The notes beneath the pieces were generated by a model. The model was not told where the DNA came from, ran no database searches, and saw only the letters and a program-made list of their open reading frames with translations. Shown one piece after another: positions 1-8,866 of a stretch of 64,000 nt of DNA. Position 1 is the stretch's first letter. Each line of letters begins with the position of its first letter. This stretch comes from Silvibacterium bohemicum (GTDB lineage: Bacteria; Acidobacteriota; Terriglobia; Terriglobales; Acidobacteriaceae), in assembly GCF_001006305.1 (NCBI RefSeq), contig NZ_LBHJ01000001.1:434001-498000 (forward strand). The letters are read 5' to 3'. Made by a program: the position numbers and the translations under genes.

Positions 1-407
1 GTCGCGCATACAGGATCGCCAAAAGACACATGCCCGACAATCCCATCGCCGAAGAAGGTTGCGTTACGCGCGAAGGTGCGGTCGATGAACTGGTCGGGGA
101 TCACAAAGTCCGTCGGCTTGTGCTCTTCCTTGAGTGAGCCCACAGCAGAGACGGAGAGTATCCGCTCCACGCCCAGCTTCTTCATGGCATAAATGTTGGC
201 GCGAAAGTTCAGCTCCGAAGGAAGAAGCCGATGGCCGCGTCCATGCCGCGCAAGAAAAGCCACCTTGCGGCCTTCGAGTTCGCCCAGGACAAAGGCGTCG
301 CTGGGATCGCCGAAGGGAGTTTCCACGCGCTCTTCATGGATTCCGGTTAAGCCGGGCATGGCATACAGGCCGCTGCCGCCGATAATTCCGATTTCTGCCA
401 GTTGCAA
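1..407 (-). CDS. mtnP: S-methyl-5'-thioadenosine phosphorylase, 3' end cut by the window
   Basis: About 135 N-terminal residues are present; the gene runs off the left edge. The protein opens with [11 protein letters not shown], the phosphate-loop start of the MTAP/PNP family, followed by [36 protein letters not shown] and [10 protein letters not shown], all MTAP hallmarks. MTAP splits methylthioadenosine with phosphate into adenine and methylthioribose-1-phosphate in the methionine salvage pathway. I chose the TTG at 407 because GGAG lies 7 nt upstream (415-418); a second TTG at 413 is possible. The reading frame is open only from a TAA just upstream, so the start cannot lie much further out. 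Family assignment is firm; the exact substrate (MTA or a related nucleoside) is inferred. Confidence 0.88.
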   Translation of the reverse strand, partial: MQLAEIGIIGGSGLYAMPGLTGIHEERVETPFGDPSDAFVLGELEGRKVAFLARHGRGHRLLPSELNFRANIYAMKKLGVERILSVSAVGSLKEEHKPTDFVIPDQFIDRTFARNATFFGDGIVGHVSFGDPVCA

Positions 408-582
408 ATTCAAGCTCCGCCGCGAAGATTGCGGCTGTTATCGAAAGGTATGGAAAGAAACAGAACCTCCAGTATAAATGCGCGATGGCCCCAGCAGCAT
501 CTTCAGCGAGGCAGTCTGTGGCAGGGGAGAAAACCTTGCCCCGCTGAAAACTAAATTCGCGATAACAACTCCTCAAGACCGC

Positions 583-630
583 AAAAAAAGATGCTCACCC
601 CACCGCAAACAACGCGGAAGGATGAGCATC
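583..630 (-). terminator. Rho-independent terminator of the xylanase gene
   Basis: Read on the minus strand, an 8-bp stem GATGCTCA/TGAGCATC encloses an inner CCGC/GCGG stem and is followed directly by seven T residues. It lies about 30 bp past the stop codon of the GH10 gene and upstream of mtnP, so it separates the two minus-strand genes. Confidence 0.85.
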
Positions 631-658
631 GGCAGTTCGTCTGGAAATCGAACCGGTT

Positions 659-3646
659 TTACCAGCCGAGTTGTCTGTTCACATACAGTACCGGCAGAAA
701 AAACGTGCCGGTGTGGTAGACGGACGAATTCCACGGCGCACTCAGCGTAAACAGTGCGTCTTCGCCGCATCCGGTGAAGTTCACCTCGAAGGTGGTGCTG
801 GCCGCGCCGCTGGCCGGGATATCTCCCAGCACAACCGGGAAGGAGCTTTGCGGCGTCACCACCGGCGAGCAGTGCTTGCCGAAAATCTGCTTCAGCGTGA
901 AGCCGGTAATCTGGGTGGCGTACGCCGGGCCCACGTCGCCGTTGGTTGCGGTCATCGTGAATACGCGCGTGTTCTTGTCTCCCTTGCCGCCGTTTGTTTC
1001 GGTAATCGAGAACTTCAATCCGTAACCGGGCAGCTTGGTGTGATCGATAATGCCCCAGTAGGCCGGCTTGGCCTGCAGGTTCATGTCGAACGGTAGAGGA
1101 TAGTCGGTGCGATCCACCGGAAAGCTATCCAGCCAGGTATCGTTGTCGGCCATACCCCAGATGGTGACCGCGCTGAGCTTGCCCTTCAGCTCGCGGAACA
1201 CATCGAAGTATTTGTCATACAGCCAGCCTTGCTCGGCCAGAACCGAGGCTGGGATGCTATTGCCGAAGTTCGAGACGGTGTCGCCTCCGTTGTAGACGCT
1301 CACGTCGAGCTCCGTCACCTGCTGGTCGATGCCGGGGAAGTTCCTGGCTACCGTTTCCACCGCCTGCTTCACTGACTCGGGCGTTGGGAAGTTGATGTCG
1401 TTGTGCATCTCGTGCCCGATCGCATCCACCGGCACGCCCCGCTCGCGAAGTTCCCGCACTACCTTGATCAGGCAGGCCTGGCGATTCGCGACGGTCGTGC
1501 TGAATTCGTTGATGAAGAGCTTCGTTCCCGCCGGCGCATACTGCTTCGCCGCCTTGAACGCGACATCGATGTAGCTCGGCCCCAGCACCTGATAGAACGG
1601 TCCATGAACCAGGCAGTCGGACTGCGTTGGATCGAGCGGTTCGTTCACCACATCCCATGCATAGACTGCGGTGCCGAAGTGCTGCACCTCGTTTTGGATG
1701 TGCTCCTGGATGTTGGCTATCACCACCGTCTGGTTGGCAGCGGAGTTGGTGCCATCGCCGGTGGCATAGGCCGGAGTCTGCTCGCCGGTTGCCCAGACCA
1801 GGTTCTGTCCGCGCACCCGCATGTTGTGGCACTCAGCGAGACCAACTTCGCTGTCGCCGGTCGCATAAGTGTAAACGCCCTTGGTGTTTTCGACCGAGCT
1901 CCACTTCAGGTCGTTCCCCGGAGTCATGCTGTCGAAGTGCATCGTCAGCAGCTGCATATTCGGCCCGGAGAGATCGGTCGTATCGACCGCCGCGCCGATG
2001 GGGAAGAACTCCTCATAGCTTTTGAAGATGGAAGGAATGTTGGTCTGGATCGTCGGCGGTGCAACGTAGGTCAGCTGGAAGTCGTCGAGATAGAACGAAA
2101 CCAGATCGTTGCCCGAAGGCGGCACTGTCTGAAAGTAGAGGGACGCCGAGCCCTGATCGTAGGCGCTTCCCATGTTGTAGCCGGTCACGCTGATCTGGTG
2201 CCAGTTGCCATCTGCCGGCACGGTCACGCCTGGATATCCGGTGACGCTGGGAAAGCTGGTGTTGCCGTCGATAGTGGTTTGCAGGCTCATGTTGATGATG
2301 TGGCTGGAGCCGTCGGTGGGCAGCAGCTTGATCCACCCGCTGATGTTGTACTCCGAACCCACATACATCTTGTTGCTTACGCTGATCTGCGGACCGTCAA
2401 AGTTGGCGGTTCTTCCCGTGGTCAGCAGGCTATGCGTTCCGCTGTGCGCGGTTGCGGTGGTGTTGGTCACGGTCGAGCTGCCGGTGCGGGAGCTCCAGCC
2501 ATCCAGGCCACCATCTTCGAAGGTGCTGGTAATGCCGGAGTTGTCCTGTTGGTTCGCGCTTAACGGCGCCGGAGCAAGCTCGCTGATGGCTACATCTCCC
2601 AGGTAGAAGGAATCCGTCGCACTGCTCGACTGGAGGTAGAGCGTCAGGTTGGTCGGAGCGCCCGGCAGATCGCTGAAGCTGAACGTGCCCTGCACCTGTG
2701 TCCACGCTGTGCTCGACAAAGCTCCGGATGTAGCGATCGTTCCGAAGGCCCCCGAAGTCGCCGCGCAGTCCACCGTCTTGGTCGAAAGCGTAACCGTAGG
2801 ATTGCTACTGTCAGGAGCGGCCAGCAGGACATAGGCCGTGACCTGATAGGTCGCACCCGCGACTACTCCGTTCACGTTCAGAAGGTTCAGGCTCGGGCCC
2901 ATGAAAGTAGCCGTGCGATTGCTCACCAGCAGGCTGCTCTTGTCGCCGGTGGGATCGGACAGCGGCGACACGGTATTCGTCAATGTCGCCGAGCCGAAAG
3001 GAGCCCATCCGTCCAATCCGCCGTCAGTGAAGTTATAACTCGCGACCGGAGTTCCGCCCGGAGGGGGCGCAGTCTCGGTAATCACTACGTCGTCCAGATA
3101 GAAGGATTGCGCCGTGGTCGCGCCGACCAACTGGGCGTAGAGATTCAATCCTGTTGCCGTAGCACTTACCGTGTAACTACCGCCAATCTGCGCCCATCCG
3201 GAAGAAGATACAGGCACCTGGTAGGTGCCGATCGTGTCGTAACATGTGCCGCCGGAGCAGCTTGGATCGCTGCGCTGGATGGTGAAGTTCGCGTCGGTCG
3301 CGCTCTCTCCATTTGTCAGTTGGACATAGCCGGTGATGGTGTACTTTGCGCCCGGCTGCAGAATGCCATTCAACGAAATTGAGGGACCGCCTGCTCCGCC
3401 CGAGCCAGTGGTTGTGAGCAGGCTGCCGGTGCCAGAGAACGCGGCGGCGCTGCTTGCGACCGGAGTAGTTGCGCCATTGAAAGACGTCCATCCATCCGCG
3501 GTGCCATCGTCGAAGTTATAAGTTGCAACTGTTTGGGCGCCGAGGTTCCCGGCACTCAGAATGAGTAGAACAAATACCATGCACAAACCGGGGAAGGTCC
3601 GATTGAGCGAAGGCCGCCGCTTACGATCACTGGAAGAAAGAAACAC
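659..3646 (-). CDS. Secreted GH10 endo-1,4-beta-xylanase with three N-terminal CBM4_9-type modules
   Basis: The 995-residue protein has a signal peptide (hydrophobic residues about 20-37, cut after LGAQ), then three successive beta-sandwich modules of CBM4_9 type (about 40-190, 195-355, 365-530) that share the pattern TYNFDDGTADGW / FTDGGLDGW / FEDGGLDGW. The GH10 catalytic domain spans about 540-870, with acid/base Glu669 in WDVVNEP and nucleophile Glu779 in VTELDVSVY, 110 residues apart as usual for GH10. A C-terminal beta-rich domain of about 110 residues follows. It should hydrolyse xylan outside the cell, with the modules binding polysaccharide. The start is GTG at 3646 with AAGGAG 7 nt upstream. 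It ends in its own terminator and looks monocistronic. Confidence 0.93.
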   Translation of the reverse strand: MFLSSSDRKRRPSLNRTFPGLCMVFVLLILSAGNLGAQTVATYNFDDGTADGWTSFNGATTPVASSAAAFSGTGSLLTTTGSGGAGGPSISLNGILQPGAKYTITGYVQLTNGESATDANFTIQRSDPSCSGGTCYDTIGTYQVPVSSSGWAQIGGSYTVSATATGLNLYAQLVGATTAQSFYLDDVVITETAPPPGGTPVASYNFTDGGLDGWAPFGSATLTNTVSPLSDPTGDKSSLLVSNRTATFMGPSLNLLNVNGVVAGATYQVTAYVLLAAPDSSNPTVTLSTKTVDCAATSGAFGTIATSGALSSTAWTQVQGTFSFSDLPGAPTNLTLYLQSSSATDSFYLGDVAISELAPAPLSANQQDNSGITSTFEDGGLDGWSSRTGSSTVTNTTATAHSGTHSLLTTGRTANFDGPQISVSNKMYVGSEYNISGWIKLLPTDGSSHIINMSLQTTIDGNTSFPSVTGYPGVTVPADGNWHQISVTGYNMGSAYDQGSASLYFQTVPPSGNDLVSFYLDDFQLTYVAPPTIQTNIPSIFKSYEEFFPIGAAVDTTDLSGPNMQLLTMHFDSMTPGNDLKWSSVENTKGVYTYATGDSEVGLAECHNMRVRGQNLVWATGEQTPAYATGDGTNSAANQTVVIANIQEHIQNEVQHFGTAVYAWDVVNEPLDPTQSDCLVHGPFYQVLGPSYIDVAFKAAKQYAPAGTKLFINEFSTTVANRQACLIKVVRELRERGVPVDAIGHEMHNDINFPTPESVKQAVETVARNFPGIDQQVTELDVSVYNGGDTVSNFGNSIPASVLAEQGWLYDKYFDVFRELKGKLSAVTIWGMADNDTWLDSFPVDRTDYPLPFDMNLQAKPAYWGIIDHTKLPGYGLKFSITETNGGKGDKNTRVFTMTATNGDVGPAYATQITGFTLKQIFGKHCSPVVTPQSSFPVVLGDIPASGAASTTFEVNFTGCGEDALFTLSAPWNSSVYHTGTFFLPVLYVNRQLGW

Positions 3647-4063
3647 AGGGAATCTCCTTAGCTTCAGTCATTTGCCACGGCGGTGTAGCTGCTTCACGCA
3701 GCTTGGACCCGCATTGGTAGCCAACTAATTCGATTTACTGAAGCGTCGCGGAGTCTAGCTATGCCCGCAATCGGGTGTCAAGCACCTTCGACTTATTTAA
3801 CTTTTATTTCTTAGTATTGCGCTCCAGGGATTCCATTCGGGGAACTATTCCCCGCCCTTTGTTTCAGGCGGAAGCTCATCGAACCCAGTCAGGAAACTCG
3901 CGGGCAAGTCGAAAGCTAGCTAAGAAGAGTAGAAGCGGACAAAGAGTAGAAGTAGGCGCCAGGTAGCCCATGCTTCACAGGTTCGATTGCGAAGGATGGG
4001 CGATTGCAGTTACAGGCCGCTACCTGGAACTAGAAACAGCCTCGCGGCTGTAACAAGCCTCGT
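3647..4063. other. Intergenic region, promoter side of the xylanase gene, with an inverted repeat
   Basis: No gene is supported in these 417 bp. The part near 3647 must hold the xylanase promoter. A 9-bp perfect inverted repeat, CCAGGTAGC at 3959-3967 and GCTACCTGG at 4019-4027, encloses a smaller GCCCAT/ATGGGC pair, so the segment could fold as RNA. A weak 6-bp hairpin with a GCGA loop at 4036-4051 may be the terminator of the metalloprotease gene on the minus strand, but the T-run after it is short. Confidence 0.5.
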
Positions 4064-5650
4064 CTAAAACCGCGCCGCTGGAAGAGCCGCACGCATCACG
4101 CCGCATCCGGCAAAGAAGTTCATCATCGGACCGGTCAAGCTCGGCATCCCGCTCTTGCCTTCGCCGGTACGAGGCACCGCAGACCATGCCACCGATTGAC
4201 CTTCCGTGCTGCTTTGTTGCGCGCCCAGCATCAGAAACTCCAGCTTGCGCGCCAGGGTCAGGTCGAAGCTCTCGCTGATGAAGACGGAGTTCCCGCTGGT
4301 CGAGAGGAGCATCGGACCTTCGCTCGTCTTATAGATGTGCTCGCTCTCGTCCGACTCATTTTGTGTATCGCGGCTAACATGATCGTACTGTTTGTCTAAC
4401 TCGTCGCCATACATCTTGGCGAAGGCTGCCGCAGCTTCCGGCGACTTCCACTGCGAGAGATAGAGCAGTCCCACCGATGCGGTCGAGTTCTTATCCGGCG
4501 CGTCTTTCTTCTGCACCGCATAGTAGATGCCGCCATTCCATGCCGGAGTCAGCGCCGCCGCTGCTTGCGGTCCGCCGAATAGCTCGGACAGGATGCGCAC
4601 ATCGATCTGCCCCATCACGCCGACGTCGTAAGGCGCATAGTCCGCGTCGAGCAGAGAGTGCACGTCGGGCATGGTCAGCACCGGCGCCTTCACCTTGCGC
4701 TCGTAGGCGTGGGGATTCATGATCTCGTAGCTCGATGCCGGAGGCCGATCCAGCACGCCGGCAAAAGCGCCCTCCGCACCTTTGTCCGCCAGAAGATCGA
4801 CTTCGAACTTCAGACCTTCCTTATATGGAAACAGGAGCGACTCCTGCAGCAGTAGTGGAGCCCTCGAGAGCACCGGCGAATCTGAGTCCTCGCCCTGCTC
4901 ATCGGCTTTTTGTTTCACCACCGCCGGATTGGTGAGGATGCTCTGGCCCATCGGTTTCAGGCTGTAGTCCACCAGCACTGCCATCGCCTGGCCCTCGAGC
5001 ACCGCTTCGCGCGCCGTATCCTGCTCGTCGATCGAGATGTGATGATTGTCCTCGGCGACATTCGTGGCGAGGTTGTCGTTGTCCGAGTCCTCCCACTTCT
5101 CCAGGTTCATGCGCTGATCCTGCAGCGCGTGGGTCAGCTCATGCGCCAGCACCGGCTTCTGCGACTCGGGATCGATCCAATCCAACAGATTTACCGTCTT
5201 GGTCTTGCTGTCGTAGTAGCCCGCGATCTGCTCCTTGAGCAGGCTCACCAGAAACGGCTCCAGGTGAAAGCTCTGGTCCAGCAAGCCGAACTTCTTGAGG
5301 ACGATCTCCGAGCGCTCCATGCGCTTGGCGTCCTTATCGTCCTTCATCTTCTCGACCAGATACTTCTCGACGTCGTTGCGCGTCGTCAACCGCCGCTTCA
5401 CCTTACTTTTCACAGGCAGCTTCGAATCGTCGGAGGCGAAGCGCAAAATGGTATCGACGGAAGCAAAGAGCTCCTTGGCCTGCGCCGGAGTAATATGCCG
5501 GACCGGCTTCTCCGCGTCGGGCACGCTCTGCGCAGAGGGAGTCTGGGCATTCGTATCGTTGGCCGGCGCCGCAGCTTGGCCTCGCAGTGCCAACGTCGCG
5601 GCCAGAGTCAAAGTAAGCACGCCCAGCGGCCGCCATTTATGAGTCATCAT
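4064..5650 (-). CDS. Secreted zinc-metalloprotease-like protein (HELTH motif)
   Basis: The protein has 528 residues. An N-terminal signal peptide (MTHKWRPLGVLTLTLAATLA, cut near GQAAA) points to export. The central part carries VLAHELTHALQDQ, an HExxH zinc site, followed about 55 residues later by AREAVLEGQAMAVLVDY, whose glutamate is a good third zinc ligand (gluzincin layout). The C-terminal half has no motif I recognise. I do not know the family name, and the substrate is unknown. The flanking region 5102-5150 encodes the zinc motif. It is divergent from ygfZ. The first two codons are both ATG, and the Shine-Dalgarno match is poor (TTTAGGA abuts the start), so the start could be either. 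Confidence 0.75.
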   Translation of the reverse strand: MMTHKWRPLGVLTLTLAATLALRGQAAAPANDTNAQTPSAQSVPDAEKPVRHITPAQAKELFASVDTILRFASDDSKLPVKSKVKRRLTTRNDVEKYLVEKMKDDKDAKRMERSEIVLKKFGLLDQSFHLEPFLVSLLKEQIAGYYDSKTKTVNLLDWIDPESQKPVLAHELTHALQDQRMNLEKWEDSDNDNLATNVAEDNHHISIDEQDTAREAVLEGQAMAVLVDYSLKPMGQSILTNPAVVKQKADEQGEDSDSPVLSRAPLLLQESLLFPYKEGLKFEVDLLADKGAEGAFAGVLDRPPASSYEIMNPHAYERKVKAPVLTMPDVHSLLDADYAPYDVGVMGQIDVRILSELFGGPQAAAALTPAWNGGIYYAVQKKDAPDKNSTASVGLLYLSQWKSPEAAAAFAKMYGDELDKQYDHVSRDTQNESDESEHIYKTSEGPMLLSTSGNSVFISESFDLTLARKLEFLMLGAQQSSTEGQSVAWSAVPRTGEGKSGMPSLTGPMMNFFAGCGVMRAALPAARF

Positions 5651-5733
5651 TCCTAAACCATATCCTTTACCCGCGCGGGTTTCATTGCGATCGTCGTCGT
5701 TCTCTTCGTATTGTCAACCCGCACGGCTCTTTC

Positions 5734-5779
5734 GGATATCGAAGCAAAGCGGAAGAACCCGCATTTTGCTTCGATATCC
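5734..5779. repeat. Long near-perfect inverted repeat between divergent genes
   Basis: A 15-bp perfect arm GGATATCGAAGCAAA pairs with TTTGCTTCGATATCC. It is extended by GCGG/CCGC after a 2-nt bulge, and the loop is about 4 nt. It sits between the divergent metalloprotease and ygfZ genes, about 85 bp from one start and 68 bp from the other. No T-run follows, so it is not a typical terminator; an operator, a REP-type element or a processed RNA hairpin are possible. Confidence 0.75.
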
Positions 5780-5846
5780 ACTAGCCATTCGGCGGGCATC
5801 GGTCCGATCCTCTGGCGCGAGACTATAATTTCTAGTACCCGTGATC

Positions 5847-6974
5847 ATGAGCGAATCGCCTTCTACCCCCGTCGCGACTGCCGAATTCCACGAGAAATCA
5901 CCATTGGTCGCCCACCTGTCGTCGCATTCGCCCGCACTCCCCGTCGGAGCCTACCGCGGTGCCGAAACCATCGCCGCCTTCTCCGCTCGTGACGAAGAGC
6001 TGGCTGCGCTCACCGCCCGCGCCGGCGTCTACGATCTCAGCTATCGCGCCTTCATCAAAATCACCGGCAGCGACCGCATCCGCTGGACAAACGGCATGGT
6101 CAGCAACACCATTGTCGGTCTTGAAGAAGGTCAGGGAAATTACAGCTTTCTGCTCAACGCCCAGGGACGTGTTTTGGGTGATGCCACGATCTACCGCTTT
6201 GCCGATCATCTGCTTCTGGAAACCGACCGCGCGCAAGTCGAGGCGCTCATCGCCCATCTCGACCACTTCATCATTATGGACGACGTGGAGCTCCAGCCAT
6301 TAGACGCATCGACCACGGCAATTGGCATTGCCGGCCCCGCCGCCATGCAGGTTCTATCCCAGCTGGGGTTTGCGCTCCCGCCGGAGAATCACTTCATCCC
6401 ATCGAAATGGCAGTCGGCAGAGATTACAGTCACCCATGCGCGCTCGCCGCTGGTGCCGAGATTCGAAATTCGGATTGCCAGTGCCGATGCGCCTGCTTTT
6501 TGGGCGGCGCTCACCGCTTCCGGAGTCATCCCCTGCGGATCGGCCGCCCTCGAGGCCTTGCGTATCCTCGAAGGCACGCCGCTTTATGGCGTGGACATCA
6601 CCGACCGCCATCTTCCGCAGGAGACCGCGCAGCCCCACGCGCTCAATTTCAGCAAGGGCTGCTATCTCGGCCAGGAGATCGTCGAGCGCATCCGCTCCCG
6701 CGCCACCGTGCATCGCACCTTCCGGCAGTTCTCTCTCTCTCAGCCGCCTGGAGCCTTCGAAAGCGGAGACCAGCAGCCCCTGTCGCTCGAGGCTGAAGGC
6801 GCCCAGCAGAATCCTGCCGGTCAACTCAGCAGTATCGCGGAGTATCATCTACCAGGCTTCACCGGAACGCTTGCACTGGGCTTCATCCGCACCGAAGTTT
6901 TGGAGCGCAAGCTGCCGATTGCCTGCAGCGGCTCTGCCGTGACTCCGCTCGACGCGCCACCCAAGCTGGGTTAA
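5847..6974 (+). CDS. ygfZ: Folate-binding YgfZ/GcvT-family protein
   Basis: The protein has 375 residues from ATG 5847 (377 from GTG 5841; neither has a clear ribosome site). It has the GcvT-like fold with the signature KGCYLGQEIVERI near residue 270, the cysteine motif that defines YgfZ (K-G-C-Y-x-G-Q-E). YgfZ proteins bind tetrahydrofolate and support maintenance of certain Fe-S enzymes such as MiaB. No glycine-cleavage partners are nearby, which favours YgfZ over GcvT. A TATAAT hexamer at 5824-5829 could be the -10 element. The DUF1844 gene follows 132 bp downstream in the same direction. Confidence 0.87.
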   Translation: MSESPSTPVATAEFHEKSPLVAHLSSHSPALPVGAYRGAETIAAFSARDEELAALTARAGVYDLSYRAFIKITGSDRIRWTNGMVSNTIVGLEEGQGNYSFLLNAQGRVLGDATIYRFADHLLLETDRAQVEALIAHLDHFIIMDDVELQPLDASTTAIGIAGPAAMQVLSQLGFALPPENHFIPSKWQSAEITVTHARSPLVPRFEIRIASADAPAFWAALTASGVIPCGSAALEALRILEGTPLYGVDITDRHLPQETAQPHALNFSKGCYLGQEIVERIRSRATVHRTFRQFSLSQPPGAFESGDQQPLSLEAEGAQQNPAGQLSSIAEYHLPGFTGTLALGFIRTEVLERKLPIACSGSAVTPLDAPPKLG

Positions 6975-7106
6975 ACCTGGGACCGCGATCCGAAATGGAT
7001 GGCTCTCCGGTCTTCGACACGATGCGGAAAACGAGTACCTGCCGAGCTGCCAAAAGCATCTTCTGCAAATCGAAATAAGTTTGAAAGAATAAGGATTGAG
7101 GACATC

Positions 7107-7901
7107 ATGGCAGAGAAACCACCCGCCTTTACCGTAACCGACCGCCGCAAGTTCACAACTGAGGGCGATCTGCGCGAGGACGTCGCTTCCTCCGAACCAG
7201 CAGCTCCCGCACCGCCGCCAAGCCCGGCTCCGGCCGCTGGCGAATTCACCGCGAACGCTGTTCACCCGGCTCCCGGCGCATTCGCCGCCAATGCGGTCGA
7301 AGCGGCTCCCGCTGCGCCCGCCCCCGTATCAGGAGCATTCACTCCCAATGCAGTGCACCCCGCCCCTGGAGCGCGCGTCGTGACCATGCCGTCGCCTGCC
7401 GCTGCCCCGCAGCCTCCAGTAGCACCGGCTGCTGTTACTGAACCGGCTGCTCCTCCGGAAGACCTTCAGGAAGCCATGGAGGACGCGGCCGACGAAGGCG
7501 ATATCCTTCCCGAACCCACTGCCGTCGAATCCGCCGAGCAGCATGCCGCCTATCTCGCGTCTTCGCAGCAGCTCGATGAGATGATCCGCCAGACGAATCC
7601 CGGCGCGAATACCTCCGGCCCCGTCACCATCGAACATGTTTTTCAGTCCATTTATTTTTCCGCCGTCGTCGCCATGGGCGCGGCTGCCGAGCCCGGCCAG
7701 AAGCCGCGTATCGATATCCTCGGCGCGCGCCAGAGCATTGACATGCTCACCGCTCTCCAGGAGAAGACGAACGGCAATCTCGACGACAAGGAACAGCGGC
7801 TGTTACAAACCATGCTCTTCGAGCTGCGCATGATGTTCCTGGAAATCACCAACGCGATAGCCCAGCAGGCGCAGAACCCGCCGCCCATCGGAAGAAAATA
7901 A
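7107..7901 (+). CDS. DUF1844 domain protein with a Pro/Ala-rich repetitive N-terminus
   Basis: The 264-residue protein starts at ATG 7107 with GAGG just upstream. The last ~85 residues are a DUF1844 domain (VFQSIYFSAVVAMGAA, GARQSIDMLTALQEKTNGNL, LLQTMLFELRMMFLEI). The function of DUF1844 is unknown. The first ~150 residues are low-complexity and contain degenerate copies of a unit reading GxFxxNAVHPAPGA (residues about 45-90), which looks like an expanded linker. An upstream in-frame start at 6999 was not used, because its extra 36 codons are not protein-like and lack a ribosome site. Confidence 0.8.
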   Translation: MAEKPPAFTVTDRRKFTTEGDLREDVASSEPAAPAPPPSPAPAAGEFTANAVHPAPGAFAANAVEAAPAAPAPVSGAFTPNAVHPAPGARVVTMPSPAAAPQPPVAPAAVTEPAAPPEDLQEAMEDAADEGDILPEPTAVESAEQHAAYLASSQQLDEMIRQTNPGANTSGPVTIEHVFQSIYFSAVVAMGAAAEPGQKPRIDILGARQSIDMLTALQEKTNGNLDDKEQRLLQTMLFELRMMFLEITNAIAQQAQNPPPIGRK

Positions 7902-7953
7902 TCGATAGGCTTGCCGTCAGACGTCATTGTCAGCCCAAGCAAGAGCCGTGTGC

Positions 7954-7978
7954 CCCACGTCCCGATTTGGGACGTGGG
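7954..7978 (+). repeat. Palindromic dispersed repeat, family A copy 1
   Basis: A perfect 10-bp stem CCCACGTCCC/GGGACGTGGG with loop GATTT, preceded by GTGTGCC. It lies between the DUF1844 and MBL-hydrolase genes. It is related to the copies at 11904, 17943, 30230 and 57216. Confidence 0.85.
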
Positions 7979-8077
7979 CGAGAAGCCGGGCGCGCCACCA
8001 CGACCCGGAGCAGGTAACGAGAGCACGGGATGCAGCCTGCATCGACAGGATCCCCGTCGGCATCCATGAATTAGCCT

Positions 8078-8866
8078 ATGTCATCTGAAATCGTCATTCT
8101 CGGCAGCGGTACCTCCATGGGCGTCCCCACGCTCGGATGCAATTGCGCCGTCTGTACCTCGACTGATTCGCGCAACACCCGCACTCGCCCGTCGATCGCC
8201 ATAGAGTGGGAAGGGAATCGTGTCCTCATCGATACCGGACCAGACTTCCGTCAGCAGGCCATCCGCGAGCGCATCCAGCATATCGACGCCGTCTTCTATA
8301 CGCACTCCCACGCCGACCATATCCTCGGCCTCGACGATCTGCGCCCGCTCAGCTTCCGCCACGCTGCCGGCATGCCGCTTTACGCGGACGACCGCTCCAT
8401 CAAGATTCTGGAAACAGTTTTCGCCTACACCTTTTCGCCGGAAGCGAAATATCCCACCCGCGCCCGCGTCAAGCTGCATCGCCTCAATGAACACGAGTCT
8501 GTCGATGTTGCCGGAGTAACTTTTCAGCGCGTGCCTATCCTCCACGGAGAAATGCCGGTCGCGGGATATCGCTTCGGCAATGCTGCTTACCTCACCGACA
8601 TGAGCCGCATCCCCGAAACCAGCCTGCCGCTGCTTGAAGACCTCGATGTCCTCATCCTCGACGCCCTGCGCAAAGAACCGCACCCCAGCCACGCTAATGT
8701 AGAGCAGGCCCTGGCCTGGATCGATCGTGTGCAGCCGCGCCGCGCCTTCTTCACTCACATGTCGCACGAACTCGACCAGGCGCAGACGGAGAGCGAGCTG
8801 CCGTCGCACATTCGCCTGGCCTACGACGGCCTCCGCATCCCGTTTAAGCTGGCTGGCGGCGCATGA
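8078..8866 (+). CDS. MBL-fold metallo-hydrolase (PhnP-like)
   Basis: The 262-residue protein is a metallo-beta-lactamase-fold phosphodiesterase. It has LGSGTSMGVPTLGCNCAVC at the N-terminus, the metal motif THSHADHILGLDDLRPL (HxHxDH) near residue 75, LHGEMPVAGYRFG, LTDMS and FFTHMSHEL at the C-terminus. This pattern is typical of the PhnP-like subgroup that opens cyclic ribose or nucleotide phosphodiesters. The two early cysteines match the structural zinc site seen in PhnP. No phn genes are nearby, so the substrate is open. The stop codon overlaps the ribF start by four bases (ATGA), which implies translational coupling. Confidence 0.87.
   Translation: MSSEIVILGSGTSMGVPTLGCNCAVCTSTDSRNTRTRPSIAIEWEGNRVLIDTGPDFRQQAIRERIQHIDAVFYTHSHADHILGLDDLRPLSFRHAAGMPLYADDRSIKILETVFAYTFSPEAKYPTRARVKLHRLNEHESVDVAGVTFQRVPILHGEMPVAGYRFGNAAYLTDMSRIPETSLPLLEDLDVLILDALRKEPHPSHANVEQALAWIDRVQPRRAFFTHMSHELDQAQTESELPSHIRLAYDGLRIPFKLAGGA

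Noticed and set aside
1403-2563. Long plus-strand open frame opposite the xylanase
   Set aside because: It lies wholly inside the GH10 gene on the other strand, has low-quality, Arg/His/Val-rich composition and no domain or ribosome site. It is a GC-rich shadow frame.
4910-5656. Plus-strand open frame opposite the metalloprotease
   Set aside because: Same reasons: it mirrors a well-supported gene and has no motif.
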